A stretch of DNA of 64,000 bases from Holacanthus passer (lineage: Eukaryota > Chordata > Actinopteri > Pomacanthidae): positions 744,001 to 808,000 of the forward strand of contig JAFREQ010000068.1 of the NCBI GenBank assembly GCA_025331565.1. The letters run 5' to 3'. A program made the translations under genes and the position numbers. The notes beneath the pieces were generated by a model that was given only the letters and a program-made list of their open reading frames with translations, was not told the origin of the DNA and ran no database searches. Positions 38,996 to 50,759 of the stretch are shown here, piece by piece; the stretch's first letter is position 1, and each line of letters opens with the position of its first letter.

Positions 38996-39846
38996 ACGTC
39001 AGAAATGAAGTCAGCTTCACTACCTTACACATCAACATAACAGAGACGGATACAATATGAAATTCATGCAAAGTTTGAAATTATGTTAATCCGTAGCTTT
39101 CATTTCAATAAAGAAATAAAAAATATCTAATGAAAAGGTGCAGGAGGAAGCTCCCAAATGTGGGCAGCATGATTTACATTCCCTGTAGGTGTTGCACTTG
39201 TGGAAAAGATGACTCAGTACTTTTTTAGTGCCATAGAGCTTGCACCTAGGAAGAAACGCACATTGTGCTCGTCACAAAGTGCTATTGATTGGTGTTTGAC
39301 CCTTATCTCCCCTTATCGTACACTATCAAAATCTACCTCACGGAAGTATTTTTTATCATGTAGGAGACATCGGTTGACAATAGAGCCTGACAAAGACGTT
39401 TCTTGAGCTTTTGCAACAAAGACAAAGACTTAAGTCAGAGAAAGTACGACGACGGCAGGAAAGTAAGGTTACTGGTGGGATGGTAGAGATTTTTATGACC
39501 AATCAATCACCAAATTAATCATATCTAATAAATTGTTATTGTTAAGATATAGAGTACAACTAATACAAATAATGTAGCTCCATGTGCTTTAAAATAAAAT
39601 AAAAAGTTCGTCCATAACAAGAACAAAAATCATATCAGTGAAGCACAGAAGCACAAAGAAAAAGCAGCTTCTCAGTACTGTGCTGAGAACTTCAAATATC
39701 ATAAAGAATGTTTGTGGTTCTAAACATCAAACAAACCTGCAACACAGAATCACACGCAACAAGAAGGCACACAAAAACAGGAAATCTGCACAGGGTCAAA
39801 TCTGACTTGAACTCAAGATTTTAAATGTTGCATCTGCAGCAATGTG

Positions 39847-39960
39847 CAACCCTGCCCCTAAAAAAGATGGTATGCTGTGTAAAACATAATAAAACGGAAT
39901 GCACATTTAATTTTTTGTTATTTAACAAAGCCCATGTCGTGATATCCTTTATCCAATCAT
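39847..39960 (+). repeat. Fragment related to the 21308 element
   Basis: GCAACCCTGCCCCTAAAAAAG then ATGGTATGCTGTGTAAAACATAATAAAACGGAATGC (in blocks) parallels CAACCCTGATTCCAAAAAAG then TTGGGACACTGTGTAAAAT at 21308. Only one end is recognisable. Confidence 0.45.
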
Positions 39961-41207
39961 GTGTTTGACAGAGTGGTGAAGTTTTCTTGGAAGATAAAAA
40001 TTAAATGCATGTTGAACGCAACAAGAATACCAAGTGCGTCGTGAATGGAGAGTTTAAAAGCAGACACTTCCACCCAGATATCAAAAGCTAATCTGTAGTG
40101 TGGGCAAAGGCTTTGCAGTAAGACATGGAAACAGCAGGGATGCCCCCACATAGTGACAAATTCCATGGATAGAAATTTCCCCACCCTCTTCACTCACGTC
40201 AAAAATCCTGTCACTATCATTATTTCTGGTGACTCCTGAAGAAACCTCAAAACTGAAACCTGGCCTGAGCACTCCATACTTAGAAATAGAGAATAACTGA
40301 CAACAATGATCAATGTGAGAAAGCACAGGTTGTTAGCAGTGCTACCTCTGTTACCTGGGATTCTTTTGGGGAATCCCCACAAGATCGTAGGTGTAAGAGA
40401 AACCCTTTCTTCATTTCTGCTGAGTGTCTGATGTAAGATACTCAAGATACATCTCTACTTGCAGCCAGTGACACTCCTGTCTATTTTTACTTGTTGCTTC
40501 ATTACTTGTCCATGACACTATTCTTACCGGGATGCAAATAAAGAAATAATGAAAAAATAAAGTGATGCAACAAGAAACAGAAACAAAGCAAGAACTCTCA
40601 TTCCTCAAACATGCATTTCTGCCCAATGTAATTTCCAACGCAGTAATTTACTCGCTTGTTTTTGCATTTTTGTATCAGAGCATTCTGACAGATCTTCTGA
40701 GATATTTGCTTTTAGTCTTCATAAGAAAATGTCAGTCATTTGCAGTATAGGTAATTTAAGCATGGTTTCATATTGCATGTGATCGATTCTTCAAACATAG
40801 TTTCAAAAAATACTGCTGCCCCAGCTAAAGACAAAAACCAAAGTAAAAAAGACATTACAGATAAGTCTGAGGTCTTGCAAGCTGTTGTTCTTCATGTTGA
40901 ACATAAAGAAATACAAACATTCTGACATCTGACATCTCCCATAAAGTTCACTTTGCCACTGACAAAAACTCTGTAAAGCACCAACTAATATTGAGACAAA
41001 TGTAAAAAAAAATCATAAAAAACATTTATTTGTAATGGGATATAACTATATATATGTGACATTAAAGAAAAATAATTTAAAAGTCATATCTGTTCAAATG
41101 TGAACAAGTGTCAAATGTGTGTCAGATCTTTTAGTAACCCCCACCACAAAGGCCACCACTTTTTTTTTGCTTTTTGATTTTTGGGTTTTCACCAAGCAGT
41201 GGATGAG

Positions 41208-41293
41208 GGGGAAAACGCTGCATGATTAACAGGAAAAAATATGTTCCTACAAGAAAACAGCATATCTTGCCCACTCATTCGCAGACTATAAAT
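41208..41293 (+). promoter_or_regulatory. Promoter of the first IL-2-family gene
   Basis: CTATAAAT (41286-41293) lies about 105 bp before the ATG. A GGAAAACGCTGCATG block at 41210-41224 combines an NFAT core with a motif shared with the neighbouring paralogue. Another GGAAAA follows at about 41231. Confidence 0.6.
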
Positions 41294-41391
41294 GAGCAAA
41301 TTGCACAAGAGGGTACCCCAAGCCACTGACAAACAGTACTATTGTACATCGTGACAGGACACACTGCAATCAAGCTTTTCAAAAGATTAAT

Positions 41392-42359
41392 ATGGAGCAG
41401 TGGTTCAGAATTGCCCTCTGCATGTTTCTCCTCACAGGATATCTTCAAGCCCAACCTGTCACCCCCAAAGAATGCTGGATGAACCAGAGAGACCTGAGCT
41501 TCGACCTTCTAAAAGATGTCTCATGTGTAAGTTACTTTATGATGAAAAAGTAAAAAATGTGTTGTTGTTACCATCCATGATCATGAAAAATGAAATACTT
41601 CAAGTGAAAGTGAACAATGAAACTTTTTTCTTTTTCTCCAATTTGTTGCAGGAAAACAACGTGAATTTCACTATTCCAACAACTGTGCCGGTAAGAAATC
41701 TCTGCAGTGCAGGTTTAAGTTGTCATTCGGGATGTTGATGTTGCTTTTGAACATTGCAGCAACCAAATCTTTCCTAAAGGCTTCTAGAATATCTACACAG
41801 CTGCATTTACATCACCACACATTTTTCTTTTGAGAGACTGCCTTCTCAGGCTTTTTGTTAGCAATCCTAGTCAACCACACTGACAGTCAATCTAACCATA
41901 ACACCAACATCCGCAATCAGCTTTTAACAGTAATGGAAGTGATTCAACTTTTCGCTGACAGCACTCACAATATTGTTGATTTTCATGATTGGAAGTGTGA
42001 CCCAAAGGAATCCTGTGTTTTGTCAGGCAAACTGCCACGCCAAAGCCTTGGAGTACTACAAAGATGGGCTGGACCTCGCCACCAAGAAGTGTGATAAACA
42101 ACTTTACATTCACCAGATTCTGGAGACGATGAATGTGCCGTGCTCGCAAAACGTGAGTATTGAGAGTGTTGTATTACCTTATCAATTACTTAGGTTTAAG
42201 TTCCTCACTCGAAATGCATGATCCAATACTAAACCTGCCTTCTCTCCTCAGACACAGACACAGTGCAACTTTACCATGACAGTCCATGAGCAGTTTGCAA
42301 GCTTTCTGAACGCCACCAAGGAATTTGCTCAGGAGTTCAACGCTCAACAATCCAACTAG
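41392..42359 (+). CDS. il2l: Interleukin-2 family cytokine, paralogue A (probable IL-2-like), 4 exons
   Basis: Exons are 41392-41526, 41652-41690, 42027-42152 and 42252-42359 (stop TAG), all phase 0, coding for 135 aa. The signal peptide is MEQWFRIALCMFLLTGYLQA. The mature part includes CWMNQRDLSFDLLKDVSC, the short exon ENNVNFTIPTTVP, the helical exon with ALEYYKDGLDLATKKC and LYIHQILETMNVPC, and the final helix with TQCNFTMTVHEQFASFLNAT. Four exons with a very short second exon is the IL-2 gene plan. The F-x-x-F-L-x-x-x-x-E-F helix D pattern fits IL-2/IL-15-type cytokines. Two N-glycosylation sequons (NFT, NAT) sit in the C-terminal part and one (NFT) in exon 2. Sequence identity to the neighbour is low, so the two products may bind receptors differently. 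Which copy is il2 and which il2-like is tentative. Confidence 0.85.
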
Positions 42360-42396
42360 ACCATGAATCCACACTGACTCTACTGATGTTTCCTTC

Positions 42397-42548
42397 ATTA
42401 TTTAATATTTATCATTATTTAAGGTGACACACTGCACTAAAATGTGATTTTAGTAACACTGCAAGAAGTTATCAATCATTTATATATTCATTATTTATGC
42501 AATTGATGTACCACATTTATGTAAACAATATGAAATTTTGCCAATAAA
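42397..42548 (+). promoter_or_regulatory. il2l: AU-rich 3' UTR and poly(A) signal of paralogue A
   Basis: TTATTTAATATTTATCATTATTTA at 42397-42421 (three to four ATTTA pentamers in blocks), more at about 42490, and AATAAA at 42543-42548. Confidence 0.7.
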
Positions 42549-44920
42549 ATGTGAACAATTACAACTGTGGTTTTGTCTTCAGCTACTGCACTTGCTCAGG
42601 TGAATAACTCCTCTCTAAAAAATGATGGTGCTGATTGGTGTCTTCATAGTCTCAGAACAGGGAAAAATGCCAACTTGTCAAACACTGCAGATAGAAATTG
42701 GTCAAATGTGTGATTTTTGTCACAAGCATTTGTGAGAAAAAGTTACTTTTCATGAGGCTTCTACTTTTACAACTTACAACTTTTATGTCCTCTCAAGGCT
42801 TACCAAGGGTGGCATGCTAATGTGTGACAACTGTTGAAATGAAGTTAATACTTGTTTACTTTAACACTATGAAAGCCAACAGTCCCTTATGGGATGAAGA
42901 GTGACACAAGTGCATTGGACAGTTCTGTAAACTGTGTGTTTAACAAACTCTGGCAAGCATCTAATAATTCTGAGGCCATGCAAACTGTTTTAAATAAAAA
43001 TTACCCTGAAAACCTGAAATACCCTTAATTAAATTACTTCAGATCAAAAGCACTTCACTAATAAGTCTTGGAGAATACCCTAGACAAGAGCACTGGTTAC
43101 TGGTTCACACATTAAAACAACAAATACTTTCATTCAGTAATGACACAAAAAATTGTGTGGTGTTCTCACAGTGCAGTAAAAAATCAGATTAGGATGTGAT
43201 AGATGGATGGGAGTAAAAATTGTTTTACCTCCACACAGGAGACTGGCTTATTTTAACCTCATTTCCTTCATCCAAACTAAGTAGTCGTAATAGCCTAAAC
43301 TAACTGTGTACTCTAAAGTGTCCATTGGAACCACCTACTTTGCCATTTAAAATGAGGACTTGTTGGGATTAAGTTTACAACAAGAAACCCCATCATCTTA
43401 TGTGTAAATACAGTTTTTTCTATCTTCTTATTTGAATGATTTTAAATATTTCAGATAGATCTATTTTATCACTTTACTGATTATGACATAGACTGATATA
43501 CAATCATACGTGTCAGTTACATATATAGCTTCTTTGTCCCAAAGTCACAATAAATCTACTGTTTGTGCGGGGCACAGACAGTCATCCATAATCTGCATGA
43601 AGAACATAAAAAGTGCCACAAGGCTGCGTCCTTTCACACTTTATACCGATGTCTGTGTGAGTCAACACAGTCATTTTATAGATGGATGGATTTCATAGAT
43701 GATACAGTTTTGGCCCTTTCACTCATGATGATAAGAAATCTTACATCAGACAATTAAAAAAAAAAGATAACTGTCATCTTTTACAGTACTTCTCAATAGT
43801 GTAACCACTGAGATGTACAGTTCAAGAACTTGGGTAAACATTTGAATGATAAATTGATTTGAAATGCTATGACCTGCACTTTACTGATTTAAAAAGGCAC
43901 CACCAACCCCTTGTTTTCCAAATGAACTCAATACATTTAATATTTTTCTTTAATTGAGAGCGTAGTGACCTGTGTTCAGTGGCAGTGAAGGCAGCAGGAA
44001 TACACCAACACAAGGTGGAGGCGAAGGGAATGTACCAACACGAGAAAGTAAAATTGACCATGTGGAAATAATTAATAAGTCACTGGAAAGTGAACCAGCA
44101 GCAATGACTGACGGCTGCAAAATGAAAGTAATAAAACAATGAAGCATTAGAAGATCTATCTATCTATAGACATATATCCAAAAGTGTGAGAATACATTAA
44201 AAATCTCTTAATACTTTAATGTAAACCTGGAAATAACCAGAAAGTATGAGGATTCAGAAACATTTAAAAAACAAGACATGTAAAATGAAGAAGAAATATT
44301 TAAGGTTCTGCTGTATTTCTAGGTCAGCAATCAAATGTAAGCTAAATTGTGGCATTGACCAACTTTGTACACAAGATCAGATTTCCTTTAGTTGCATCCC
44401 TTCCATTTAACTACACATTCAGAAGACATTCAGGTGATTTGACCTGCTCATCAGAGGCTCGTTAGAGTACCTCAACTTGCAGCCAGTGTGTCTGTACATA
44501 CATAATATACACACAGCATATGTATATATTCTCTCTCTTTTCCTCTAACTTCTGCTCTGAAAAGGGAAACGTTGATGAAAGCATGAGGGCCTAGCATTTA
44601 GGCAATATTCCTGCATGTTTAGCATGAGGGCTGATTTTCCCTCAGTAAGCTGTGCCTTACTTAATTGTGAATCATAGAAAGAGAGAGTGGATAGTGAGAT
44701 GTTGTGGCTGTTTTACATATATTTTAATATCTAAAAAGAATGATATGTCAGTTCATGACAAGCATTTGCCCGACAGAACAGAGAAAAAAAAAAAACCTCT
44801 GCACCACAAACTAGGGACGGCCAACCTAGTTTCATAAGAGCTCAAATGCTGTGCTACAATTGGCCACTTGAGGGATTTTACCATGTTGTAGTAGCATCAT
44901 GAAAAAAAAATTCCAAGAGT
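42549..44920. other. Interval between the two IL-2-family genes
   Basis: About 2.4 kb, AT-rich, with no exon-like segment or recognisable repeat. I looked for a third cytokine copy and found none. Confidence 0.6.
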
Positions 44921-44926
44921 CATCTA

Positions 44927-45003
44927 AAGGAAAAACAACGCTGTATGCATTAGGTGATATACAACTAATTCAGCCCACCCTTTCCACCCCACAGCTATAT
45001 AAA
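44927..45003 (+). promoter_or_regulatory. il2: Promoter of the second IL-2-family gene
   Basis: TATATAAA (44996-45003) lies 88 bp before the ATG. An NFAT-type GGAAAAACAACGCTGTATG block at 44929-44947 shares GGAAAA and ACGCTGYATG with the other paralogue. GGAAAAAC is also the core of mammalian IL2 NFAT sites. Confidence 0.6.
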
Positions 45004-45090
45004 TTCAATACAGCACAGAGGGTAAGTAAACCAATACAACACTTCTACTAAACAACTTGCATATCACACTGACAAGCCTTCAAGCTGAAT

Positions 45091-46099
45091 ATGGAGCACT
45101 TCATTAGGACTACCTTTTGGATTGTTACTCTCTCTAGCTTTCTTGCAGCAAAGCCTATACCACGACCAGATGAAATATATTCAACTATCAACTTAACGCA
45201 GAACAACGTCACATGTGTAAGTAATTTTAAGAACATTTTTCTCTACTAAGATTGCTAAGGTTCTGCTCGTTGCTAATACAGTTCAATGTTTTCTTCTGTC
45301 CATACAGAATTCAAGTTCAGAGTTCTACACTCCAAAAAATGTGACGGTAAGTTTGTTTTTTATATTGTAAGGTTTAAGATCTACAGTTCTTTAAAATATA
45401 TTGAAGCAGGAACAGAAAGTTTGTCACAAATAACAATAAAATATGGTATGTATGTACTGTACAAAATATGATGAGGGACTGATGAGTTTGTGAATATAAA
45501 GTCAGAACAAAAAAAGTCACGTTGGTTACTCCCCATCATCAAAGAAGCTCAAGCTTCACGGTTTAGTTGAGCTTTTATAAACCACATGTGAAGGTTCTCT
45601 AGTACAGGAAATGAGCTTGCCAGGTGTTGATACTTCACACAGCTGTGACAGCTTCCATTTGCTGACTTCTGTGCGTGCAGCCACAAGTCAGTCAGTCAGA
45701 GCAGTACAGGGAAGCTAAAAGTTCTTTTTCTTTCACACACAGGATCGTTGCATTGCTGCAGCATTCAAATGCTTCAAAGCAGAACTTGGAACAGCGAGTG
45801 AGGAATGTGAAGGCTCCATTCATTTCATTAAACAGCTTGAGGAAAACTTGAATGGCATCTTGAAAAGCAAGGTAAGGTATTTCTCCACAGTGTGAGGATC
45901 AAGTGTCGATAAAGAAAAATGTGACTACAACATTCAATTTGTTCAAATGGACTGAACTGACTTTTCATTGTCTCCATAGAAACTGGAAAACTCCAGTGAA
46001 TGCGTCTGTGAGCACTGGTCTCCAGCTCCTTTCAGTCAGTTTCTGGATGCAATGAGAGACGTATTTCAGCAATGGAATGCTAAGTCCAACTCTGGATAG
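45091..46099 (+). CDS. il2: Interleukin-2 family cytokine, paralogue B (probable IL-2), 4 exons
   Basis: Exons are 45091-45216, 45308-45346, 45743-45871 and 45980-46099 (stop TAG), all phase 0, coding for 137 aa. The signal peptide is MEHFIRTTFWIVTLSSFLAA. The mature part reads KPIPRPDEIYSTINLTQNNV, then TC, a 13-codon second exon (NSSSEFYTPKNVT), a third exon with RCIAAAFKCFKAELGTASEEC and HFIKQLEENLNGIL (broken for length), and a final exon with SSECVCEHW followed by FSQFLDAMRDVFQQW. The C-x-C-E then F-x-x-F-L arrangement is the hallmark of the last helix in IL-2 and IL-15. IL-2 is a secreted T-cell growth factor acting through IL-2R beta and common gamma chains. It sits next to adad1, the same neighbour as mammalian IL2, which favours naming this copy il2. 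Confidence 0.87.
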
Positions 46100-46504
46100 G
46101 TGCTCAACTCCAATGACACTGGGGAAAACTTGGTGCCACAGCCTCCCCAATAGCTGTTCTGAGAAACACCGCAGAACGTCTAAAGCAGCTATCATTCCTG
46201 CAGATAATGGACGACTAAACATCACCTAGAGATGACACAACCAACCACTGATTCTGAAGCAGATGGACTATTCAAGAATATATCCAAGTGTTTTAAGGAT
46301 TTCATGTAATCAAGTAACATCTGCACATGTTTAATGGAATGATCTCAGGTATATTTGTCTGTTTTTAGTGATGCTATGATTCTGAACACTGCTCTAAAAT
46401 ATTTAGATTTATAACCATGTCACTGCAATGTGGAGATAAGTTTTTTTAAGTTATTTAAGTTTATTGTTCTTTTTACTACATATTAATATAGTTGTATTTT
46501 TCCT

Positions 46505-46702
46505 CAATTATTTATATATATTTATATATAATATATAATTTCTACAAGAAACTGCTGTGAAGTGAATTTAAAAGTTCTCAGTCAATTTCCAACAATGAGA
46601 ATGTATTTGATCTAAGGACCCGTAAAGTTCTGAATTTTTATTTATCTATTTATTGCTAATTTAATATGCTGTATGTTGGTGCTCTTAATTTAACTTAATA
46701 AA
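46505..46702 (+). promoter_or_regulatory. il2: AU-rich 3' UTR and poly(A) signal of paralogue B
   Basis: Dense ATTTA-type sequence at 46505-46535 and at 46635-46660 (TTTTTATTTATCTATTTATTG). AATAAA is at 46697-46702. Confidence 0.7.
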
Positions 46703-49700
46703 TGTCATCTTTAAGAATTTGTGTGTTGTCGTTAATATCAAATTATGGAAAACAAGCGGACGGTGGAAGGTTTTAGCAAATGTCCTCAAGTTTGATTACA
46801 AACAAGTTTGTCCAAAAAAAGTTTAGCTCGTTTGTTGTTTGCTGGAGACGTCATCAAATAAGAATCTATTTGGATTATGTTTGTGGGAGAGGAACAATCT
46901 GTGGGAGGCTGAATTTCCTCAGCGTTTCAGACAATTTAACTAGTCAAGCTGTCCACAAAGGGTTCGAGTATGGAAAATCAAGTCATAGCGAAGTCACTGC
47001 AAAGTCATTTTTGGAACAAATACGGATTCTGTGCAGGCCCACGACGCTTAGCTAATTGTGCCAAAAGTAAAGGCCACTTTAGCGTTCACCTGCGTTGGTT
47101 GGTTAGCTGTTTTTTGGTGTCACAATCTAGTACCATGATAGCCAAGAGATTAGGTAAACTGTTGTCAGGTGTACTTCTAACTGTACTGCAAAAAAGCTAC
47201 TGTTATTTTATTACAAGAGCATCGCAAGATTATCTGAAGGTGGCATAGTAATATGGTTTAGTATACAAATCTACTAGGATTGGTGAGTCACAAAAAAACC
47301 CATAAGCAAACACTGAACACTGTGCAGTCACTCCTTTTACTTTTAAACAGAATGTTTCCATCACTCATATAATGGAAGAAGCTATTTGTTGCACAGTTAT
47401 GTCACTTTCTTATACTCATGGGTACACGGTTGTAATTTGTTTTACCTTTTACTTGAATATGTAACTCAGTAGATTTCACAGAAGAAATGGCCCATGGAGT
47501 TCTTAATCCAGGCACGATTTACAAGAAGGCATCACATATTACACACCTTCTTCTCCAGCAACAGCAACTCAGCATAGGTGCTACAGCTTCTAAGAGCTCA
47601 GGTCTCAAATGTTTTCACTGCGAAACCACATCAAGAGAGTTGCATATCCTGTTTATCTCTAAACCTACTAGTATCACCTCAGTGACTGATGCCTAAAAAA
47701 AAGGTTGTGCTCTTATGCTTTTTACATTGTATGAATCTGGTTCTGTTTGGGAGAACTGAATCCTTAACTTCAATTTATCAATCATACTTTATTCTCTAGA
47801 TTCTAGTGACATTACACAACACGAGGTTCTGACTCGCCCATGTAAAACCTACTACATAAAAACTAAATGAATAATAGTAATATTAATAACATGAAAAATG
47901 TTACGAGCCAAAATAAATTCCAGCCCAAGACAAGAATACAAGAAGGCAGCATTTAATTACACATAGAAAATACAGACTTGGCCATGATAACAATACTAAA
48001 ATAGCGTGGGTTGGTGCCATTTTACAGAAGAGTCAGCTGTGAGTGGGCTGCCTGCTCTTAAACACTAGCAGTATTAAAAATGAACAACTGGAAGAGAATA
48101 TTTCTTTAAGTTGGGGATATACAGTACAGCTGACATTTATTTGTCCTGATTATCAACATTTTCCCTGCTAAATGAAAAACAACCAGAGGAACTTAGAAAA
48201 AAATTACAAAACGTGCAAGCTGCAACAGGAAGGACGGCAATTTACCTGCAGGGTCTTACATAGCTTGGCCTTTAAGTATAACATGCATCAAGTCAACACT
48301 ACTTTGTCCATGTGCTGCTGTGAAGGTTTTCCCTCTGCATCGTCATTTAAAGAAGGTTAAGAGATGAGCATGGCTGTCTCCTCAATAGAACCAAATTCAA
48401 AGACCTCAACTCTGAGGCTCTGCACATCTGGAGCAGAACCAAAGTATTCCAATAAAACTAACGTGCAATAATCATTTCACTACACTGCCATACTGACATA
48501 AAATTATCTACAGTACAAAGTGCTATCTGGATGCTGCACTGCATTACACTTCACGACCACACTGCATATGATAGCATAAAATAAGACAAATAAATATTAA
48601 ACCTGGAGCTGTACATACAAGCAAAAGGACTGATCCTCGGATGCAATTCCCTGAATGCACTGGTAATTCCTTCTGTTGGCCAAAGCATCAGGAAGTAAAC
48701 ACACCACTCCATTCACAAGACTGCTCAACACTTAAGAGTAAAGGATCCACTGCAACGCATACACAGGAAACCAAAGCATTTCCTGCATGCATATAAGGCA
48801 AATCAACAGTTTGCATCAAAATGGGGGTCAACAAGTTTGAATCTGGTGACACGCAGCCAGATCTCTGCATAATGCTGTCTCAGTCTACGGTGCAGCTTAG
48901 TTGAAATGTATCGAGGGGCTTACACTATGACTTAATAAAAATGAGATGCACAACACAAGAAAGCAACAACATAGTTAAGATATAACTTAAAAACTCAACC
49001 GAGCAGGTAACTCATTCCTCATTAACTGCTGTCATGGCAGGACGATGGCAGGGAGGGGAATTTTCACACAGGACAGCATGCATTAACTTTTTTAAATTAA
49101 ACTAGTCTTTTGTCGGTCGCTTACTTTGTCACTAGTTAGCTCACTGCTGGAGCACTGTTTTTGTTCTGATTATTGTTCTTACTTTTTCTCCACTAAAATG
49201 TTTGTGCACCGTCCACTACTCAGGCACATAATACGATACTCACTGACCTCAAGGTGACGATGTAACAATCCAAGTTTACATTTTCAATCATTGAAAAACG
49301 GCTTGGCCTAGAGGCAAAATTCTTTCATCATTTTAATATCTGAAATCATGTGCATCTTTGGTCCAGTGGTATTCTGCTCAAAAATTTCAATTTTTGCAAC
49401 TTGTCAATTTTTTCATAAATCCTATTTTCGACAACTCATCAGAAACCATTGGGCCTGAAACTGAGTCAGAATCATCTACGGACTTCGCTGAGCTTAAGTT
49501 ATAAAGGAAATTTCGATACATCGATCTCGTCATCTATACGTGTGTCTTGTGAATAAACCAAAACTAGTTTAAGCTGTTGCAGGCGGGGATGGAGAGGGTG
49601 TCAAGAAACTCCTGACACATGGTTAGCTGGTGGCTTCCTTGTTAACCTCTAACCTACTTCCTCCCAGGTCTCCATCAGCTAGGGTATTAGGGTATTTGTA

Positions 49701-50753
49701 AATTTCCCCACTGTGGGACAAATAAAGGTATATCTTATTAGCTGGGCTTTTGTGTTTTATTTGCACAGATCACACACACTTCATTCATCCACACACTGCA
49801 TTCCTTTTGACACTAACAATCATGTGATGATTAATCTGCTGTTTATTTATAAAAGCTTAATTTTGGTCAATATTTTAACGTCAGCTCCATTAATGCCCAT
49901 TGTAGTTTATCCATTGTTTTCCTTTCTAAATCTAATTTTCTACAGCTTTTGGTGGATGTTAGGATATAACAACAAGTGGTAAATTCTACCTTTAAAGTGT
50001 AGTGTGTAGTTTAGTCATTTTGTCATTTTTGGAAAATAAACACATACTGTCCTCCAGCATCTGAGTTGGGATTGATTTATTTGATTGAGTTATATTCTTG
50101 AGTTAGCTGTGACTTATCAAGTGTTAAATCAAACTGCTGAATGAACTACCAAAAATGTGATTTGAAAACACAAACAGTTACAGCAGTGAGACCAAACTCA
50201 GTCTTTAATGTAATAGTTTTAACATAACTTACTTGTCATACCTAAGAACCCTTAGGAAATTAGAGGCTGAGTTCAAAAGCAGGACACAAACATTATAGAC
50301 CACACATTCTACAAGATCATTTCCGTTACACTCAGTAGCATAAAATACTATTTCAAACAATACAACAATGTAAATAGGGCCTGCTCTTATCAACTGAAGG
50401 AAGTACAACTACTACCATAATGAAGGCCCATTGTGGATTGCAACACAAGGTGTCTGCTTAAAAAAAGGATATTCTATACAAATACTTGAGTATTTGTATT
50501 CTCTTTTGAAAACTGGACCTAACCAACTCTTTGACTGTCAGGTCAAAGACCTCAGACAGAGTTCACAAACACAAAACTGTTCATAAAACATGAACTGGGA
50601 TTGACTTTAATCCCTTTAGAAATGTCTTATTAGCAGCATGGTAATAAGAAATGTAGTCAATCACAAATCACACAAGTGCTTCTACCAAACTTAAACCCTG
50701 CTTTACAATACAACTTCTTCAAGAATGTAGCTTTAATTCAGCAATAATACGGT
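46703..50753. other. il2-adad1 convergent intergenic region
   Basis: About 4 kb with no supportable gene. Overlapping small open frames at 46780-47248 lack motifs and splice context. One LINE tail is listed separately. Confidence 0.6.
49697..49740 (+). mobile_element. 3' tail of an L2/Maui-like LINE
   Basis: TAAATTTCCCCACTGTGGGA then CAAATAAAGGTATATCTTATT is the same 3' end as at 35828 and, inverted, at 55725. Confidence 0.75.
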
Positions 50754-50759
50754 TTTATT
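50754..50759 (-). terminator. adad1: AATAAA overlapping the adad1 stop codon
   Basis: The minus strand reads TGAATAAAA: the stop TGA (50761-50759) shares its A with AATAAA. If it is used, the 3' UTR would be only about 10-30 nt. Confidence 0.4.

Larger units (their letters stand above)
34100..41200. other. il21 to first IL-2-family gene: intergenic region
   Basis: About 7 kb with no supportable host gene. It contains several repeat-derived fragments listed separately: LINE tail, reverse-transcriptase remnant, SINE, poly-T and two teleost repeats. Confidence 0.6.

Noticed and set aside
42549..44990. Third IL-2-like copy between the two paralogues
   Set aside because: No signal-peptide exon followed by a 39-nt exon and helix exons was found.
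46780..47248. Overlapping 91-92 aa frames, possible transposase or third cytokine gene
   Set aside because: No DDE, Tc1, hAT or cytokine motif and no splice sites in suitable phase.
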